From positions 351,001-415,000 of the forward strand of contig JACVTC010000104.1 of the NCBI GenBank assembly GCA_016946835.1: 64,000 nucleotides of DNA. The letters run 5' to 3'. A program made the position numbers and the translations under genes. This document shows, one piece after another, positions 60,344-64,000 of the stretch (positions are counted from its first letter, which is position 1; the number at the start of each line of letters is the position of its first letter). This DNA comes from Neocallimastix lanati (nom. inval.) (taxonomy: Eukaryota; Neocallimastigomycota; Neocallimastigomycetes; Neocallimastigales; Neocallimastigaceae). A model generated the notes under the pieces. That model was not told the origin of the DNA, ran no database searches, and saw only the letters and a program-made list of their open reading frames with translations.

Positions 60344-61659
60344 ATGGTACAGGACTTTTCATTTATTTATTTTCAATAATAATATATTCTAATTAATTCT
60401 AATTAAACTTATTTATTTATTCCCGAATTTATCTAAATTAATTAAACTCAACATTAATATTCTAACTAATGTTTTTAATTATTAACTAAGCTCTCTTTTA
60501 TTTTATTTTAAACCCCTTAACTAACTTAATTATTATTTAAACTTAAAACTATTATATTCACAACACAACTTAACACTAAATTAAAACACCCTTAATTTAT
60601 TTTACCTTATTTTATTCTAAAATTTAATTTATAAAATTTGAGAGAGAGTTTTTAATATTTTTTGATTTTACAAGTTATTTATAGAATTTAATGAAGTTTT
60701 TTAATTGGTTCAAATAAATTTTTAATTAATTAAAATAAAATATAAAAAATAATAAAATAATATATAAAAATAATAAAAATTAAAGTAAAAATAAAAGTAA
60801 AAGTAAAAATAAAAATATAAAATAAAAATAAAATATAAGATAAAAATAATATAATAAAAATTAAAATAAAAATAAAGTAAAAGTAAAAATATAAATAAAA
60901 ATTTAAAATAAAAATAAAGATATAAAATAAAAATAATATAAAAAAAAATAAAAATAAATATAAAATAATAAATTCAATAATATAAGCAATATTAGATTGT
61001 TCCGTATAAACAATGGTGCAGGTACACAATAAACTTCAAAAAAAAAATGAAAATAATATATTAGTTAATAATTTAATTTCAATTTCCAGTTTTTTTATTT
61101 TTTTAACTCCTCCTTTTTTATTAAGTATTTTCTTTTTCTTTTATACTTTTTTACTACATGAATTTTTATAATAAATTATTTTAATTCTTATTAGTATAAT
61201 TATTACATGTGATTTTAAATAATATTTTTTAAGAGTTATTTTAATAATAAAAATATTAATACTAATATAATTAATATTATCTTTAATGACAAGTATTATT
61301 AATGATAAAATTAAAAAATTTAACAATAAAATTATTGGTAATATTTTTGATAATATAATTCTTGAAACAATTTAATATTAATAATAATTAAATATAATAA
61401 TAAAACAATTTAATTAATATAAGATAATAATTATTTAATAATTAGTCATTAATCAATTTAATTAAATAATGATTTTTTAATAATTAGTCATTAATCAATT
61501 TAATTTGATAATTTATATAATTATTTTAAATTAAGAATAAAATTTTGGAATTATAAAAATAGTTTAAAATATTTAATACATAAAGTTATTAAACTTAATT
61601 ATAATTTCCAATATTATAATACGAATTATTAGTTAGTTCCGTATCATGACGCCCTTTCT
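60344..61659. other. gene-free region including the probable 3' LTR of element D
   Basis: No coding sequence. On the minus strand AAATAAAGAAAGGGCGTCA (a polypurine-like end of D) is followed by TGATACGGAACTAAC at 61646, the likely LTR start; its other end is not defined. An A/T-rich AAATAAAA-type repeat fills 60730-60970. Confidence 0.5.
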
Positions 61660-63996
61660 TTATTTAGACTTCGTCCCTGAAGTCTCTAATTCACATAATT
61701 TATAAGGAACTATATTTTTTAGATGTACATTCCTATCAGAAATTTCGCCGGTAATAGGATCTGCGAGAGTAACTGTATTAAATTCCTTTTTGATGATTTT
61801 CAGTGGGCCTACGAAATAAGGATCTAATTTTCTTCTGTTTATTAATCGTATTAATACTAGGTCTCCTGGATTGTAGTTGGCTTTCATTCTTTTCATCTGG
61901 TTCCTTCTGTCTTCCCAAATTTTGTTGGCTGTAGTGATATTATTAATTGCTTCATGAATCCATTGGTAATGTTTAGCAAATTTTCTTATAAGGTATTCCG
62001 TAATACTTTCACCTTTTTCTTTTTTATCCAGATTTAAAGATAGCTCGAAGGGTTGTAAGTCACGACGGCCGTAGAGTAATTCAAAGCTTGAAAATTTTGT
62101 TACTTCGTTTTTGCAGGTACGGAGAGCCCACAAAGCACTTGGTAGAATTAAATCCCAATTTTCTATATTTTTATTACATAATATTCTTAGATATTTTCCT
62201 ATTTCTTTATTTCTGTTTTCTACCATACCATTAGATTCAGGATGATAGACAGAAACAAAGTGCACATAAATACCATATAAATCTAGGAAAGCTTTAGTTT
62301 TGTCGGACTTGAACTGGGGACCGTTATCCGTTATTAATATTTCGGGAACTCCATGTCTTGAGAAAACTCTTGTTAAGAAGACTATTATATCATCAGATTC
62401 AATCTTGACAGTGGGTTCAGCTTCAACCCACTTTGTTAAATAATCGACTAATACTAGGATATACTGATTTCCATTTTTTGTTTGTGGTAAAGGGCCTACT
62501 ATATCCAGTCCTACCTGGGTAAAAGGTAATCCCGGCTTTGTTGGGATGTGTTCGGTGTTTGAATTGAAAGTTTGTGGTTTGAACAGTTGGCAGTGTTTAC
62601 ACGTATTGACTATGTATTTTACATCCAAGACCATGTTATTCCAATAGTAATCACGTTTGAGCCTGTTATACGTTTTGAAGATTCCCTCATGGCCTATCCT
62701 ATGGGCTTCTAATAATAGTTTAATTTTTTCTTTATCTTCTTTAATTACTTTTCTGAATGTGCCTCCATCTATAAAATATTCTTCATTGTTTATTCTTGAA
62801 AATTTTTCTTCAAACTTCTTTAATAACAAATTTTTTCCTGTATTAATTTCTTCTAAATAGGTAGCTATTACTTCCGATGGTTTTGATCTAAGTCGAGATA
62901 ACGCATCCGCTAATACATTACGTTTTCCTGGTTCGTAAATGACTTTAACTTTTAACATAGAGAACATAATTACCCATCTTGACTGTCTGGCATTTAAGGT
63001 TTCTTTACTTTTGAATATACTTATTAATGGTTTGTGATCTGTGAACAACAATATTTCGAATTTACTTCCCGAAATATAGGATTTAAATTTTTTAACACAA
63101 AAAGCGGCGGCAGCTCCTTCTAAATCTGTAATCCCATAGTTTACTTCAGCTGGTTTCAAAGTTCTGCTCATATAATGTATTGGTTTTTCGATATTATTTT
63201 CATCTTTTTGTATCAGGACTCCACCTATTCCATCTTTTGAGGCATCTGTCCTGATTATAAATTGTTTGTCGAAATCAGGCATTGATAAAATAGGGGCTGT
63301 GATTAATCTTCGTTTAAGTTCTTCAAAGCTCTCTTGTTGAACAGCTTCCCAAGAAAATTTTACATTCTTTTTAAGTAGTTTAAATAGAGGTTTGGCAATT
63401 GTTGCAAAGTTGTATATAAACTTCCTATAATAACCTACTGCTCCAAGAAATGATTGTAATTGCGTGATGTTGGTAGGAGGTAACCATTCACGTATAATCT
63501 CAATTTTTTTATTAATTGGTGATATTCCTTCAATTGATACTGTGTGGCCTAATAATTCAACTGATTCCTTGAAAAAATCACATTTGTCGAGATTGATTTT
63601 TAATCCATTATCCTTTAGGATATCAAATACTTTCTTTAAATCTTCTATGTGTTGTTCAAAAGTTGGAGAGAATATGATTAAATCATCGATATATATAAAC
63701 ATACACTTCCCAATGAGCGGAAAAAATATCCTGTTCATCTCTCTCTGGAAGGTTCCTGGGGCATTGCATAAACCAAACGGCATTACCCGGAATTGGTAAT
63801 TACCGTACATTGTTGTAAAACTTGTTTTGGGAATGTCTTCATGGAACATTGGAATTTGATAAAAGCCGGAGAATAAATCTATTGTTGAAAATACTTTAAC
63901 TTTCTTTCCGATTGAGAAAAGTATATCATCTATTAGTGGCAGAGAATAAGCGTCTTTAATAGTAACGTTGTTGAGCTTCCGAAAATCTATACACAT
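61660..63996 (-). CDS. element D: Ty3/Gypsy pol (RT, RNase H, integrase), runs off the right edge
   Basis: 778 codons open to the window edge. RT: FSTIDLFSGFYQI, FIYIDDLIIFS; RNase H: IIRTDASKDGIGGVL, FTDHKPL, NVLADALSR; integrase: HRIGHEGIFKTYNR with CKHCQLF, DIVGPLPQ, ITDNGPQF, NGMVENRNKEIGK; C-terminal DPYFVGPLKIIKKE and no chromodomain. Related to C but clearly diverged. The visible part shows no break; gag and protease would lie beyond the window. Confidence 0.94.
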   Translation of the reverse strand: MCIDFRKLNNVTIKDAYSLPLIDDILFSIGKKVKVFSTIDLFSGFYQIPMFHEDIPKTSFTTMYGNYQFRVMPFGLCNAPGTFQREMNRIFFPLIGKCMFIYIDDLIIFSPTFEQHIEDLKKVFDILKDNGLKINLDKCDFFKESVELLGHTVSIEGISPINKKIEIIREWLPPTNITQLQSFLGAVGYYRKFIYNFATIAKPLFKLLKKNVKFSWEAVQQESFEELKRRLITAPILSMPDFDKQFIIRTDASKDGIGGVLIQKDENNIEKPIHYMSRTLKPAEVNYGITDLEGAAAAFCVKKFKSYISGSKFEILLFTDHKPLISIFKSKETLNARQSRWVIMFSMLKVKVIYEPGKRNVLADALSRLRSKPSEVIATYLEEINTGKNLLLKKFEEKFSRINNEEYFIDGGTFRKVIKEDKEKIKLLLEAHRIGHEGIFKTYNRLKRDYYWNNMVLDVKYIVNTCKHCQLFKPQTFNSNTEHIPTKPGLPFTQVGLDIVGPLPQTKNGNQYILVLVDYLTKWVEAEPTVKIESDDIIVFLTRVFSRHGVPEILITDNGPQFKSDKTKAFLDLYGIYVHFVSVYHPESNGMVENRNKEIGKYLRILCNKNIENWDLILPSALWALRTCKNEVTKFSSFELLYGRRDLQPFELSLNLDKKEKGESITEYLIRKFAKHYQWIHEAINNITTANKIWEDRRNQMKRMKANYNPGDLVLIRLINRRKLDPYFVGPLKIIKKEFNTVTLADPITGEISDRNVHLKNIVPYKLCELETSGTKSK

Positions 63997-64000
63997 TCTC

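Noticed and set aside
60730-61029. 99-codon minus-strand hydrophobic frame resembling a membrane protein
   Set aside because: Arises from AAATAAAA-type repeats; composition only.

Overview
The window is very AT-rich nuclear DNA from a eukaryote with short GT...AG introns, long A/T homopolymers and asparagine-rich proteins. The best fit is an anaerobic gut fungus (Neocallimastigomycota): a fungal Tps2-type trehalose gene, large divergent ankyrin families, an SH3 ORF, chromodomain Ty3 and copia elements, and APE-type LINEs together match that group. This assignment is inference from composition and gene families; other AT-rich lineages are not excluded.

Layout. 64-4268: nine-exon trehalose-6-phosphate synthase/phosphatase gene, the only clear housekeeping gene. 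4269-5506: low-complexity A/T spacer. 5507-14892: two head-to-tail copies of one LINE family; the first has all domains but six frame breaks, the second lacks its reverse-transcriptase core. The two share a nearly unchanged 5' leader although their coding parts have drifted far. 15844-22777: a same-strand accessory cluster of a long divergent ankyrin-repeat gene (broken), an SH3 ORF, a second, more canonical ankyrin gene behind an (AAT)n tract, and a trypsin-like serine protease with an intact triad. These may be pieces of one multidomain locus or a local family; they resemble signalling or regulatory proteins, and nothing shows a pathway.

22791 to the right edge is a retroelement graveyard with few or no host genes. 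It holds a gag-only (pol-less) LTR family in two copies in opposite orientation (A 22791-26880; A' 33792-35790), a Ty3 fossil on the minus strand (B), a Ty3 element with both LTRs and a target duplication (C 36549-42516), a copia element (F 44264-56513) sitting inside a solo LTR (H1), with a chromodomain Ty3-type element (E 46544-52478) nested inside F, several solo LTRs with clean 5-bp duplications, and a Ty3 pol running off the right edge (D). The nest H1 > F > E gives a relative clock: E has LTRs with no difference that I could see, F's differ at a few positions, and older LTRs around them are badly decayed.

Most notable: the pol-less A family with a stem-loop at its LTR/primer-site junction; element E, with one long uninterrupted frame lacking a recognisable polymerase, a tRNA-like sequence in its LTRs and a primer-site-like sequence on the 'wrong' strand; the four tandem 38-bp hairpin units in the copia leader; the conserved LINE leader; and the ankyrin/SH3/protease cluster.
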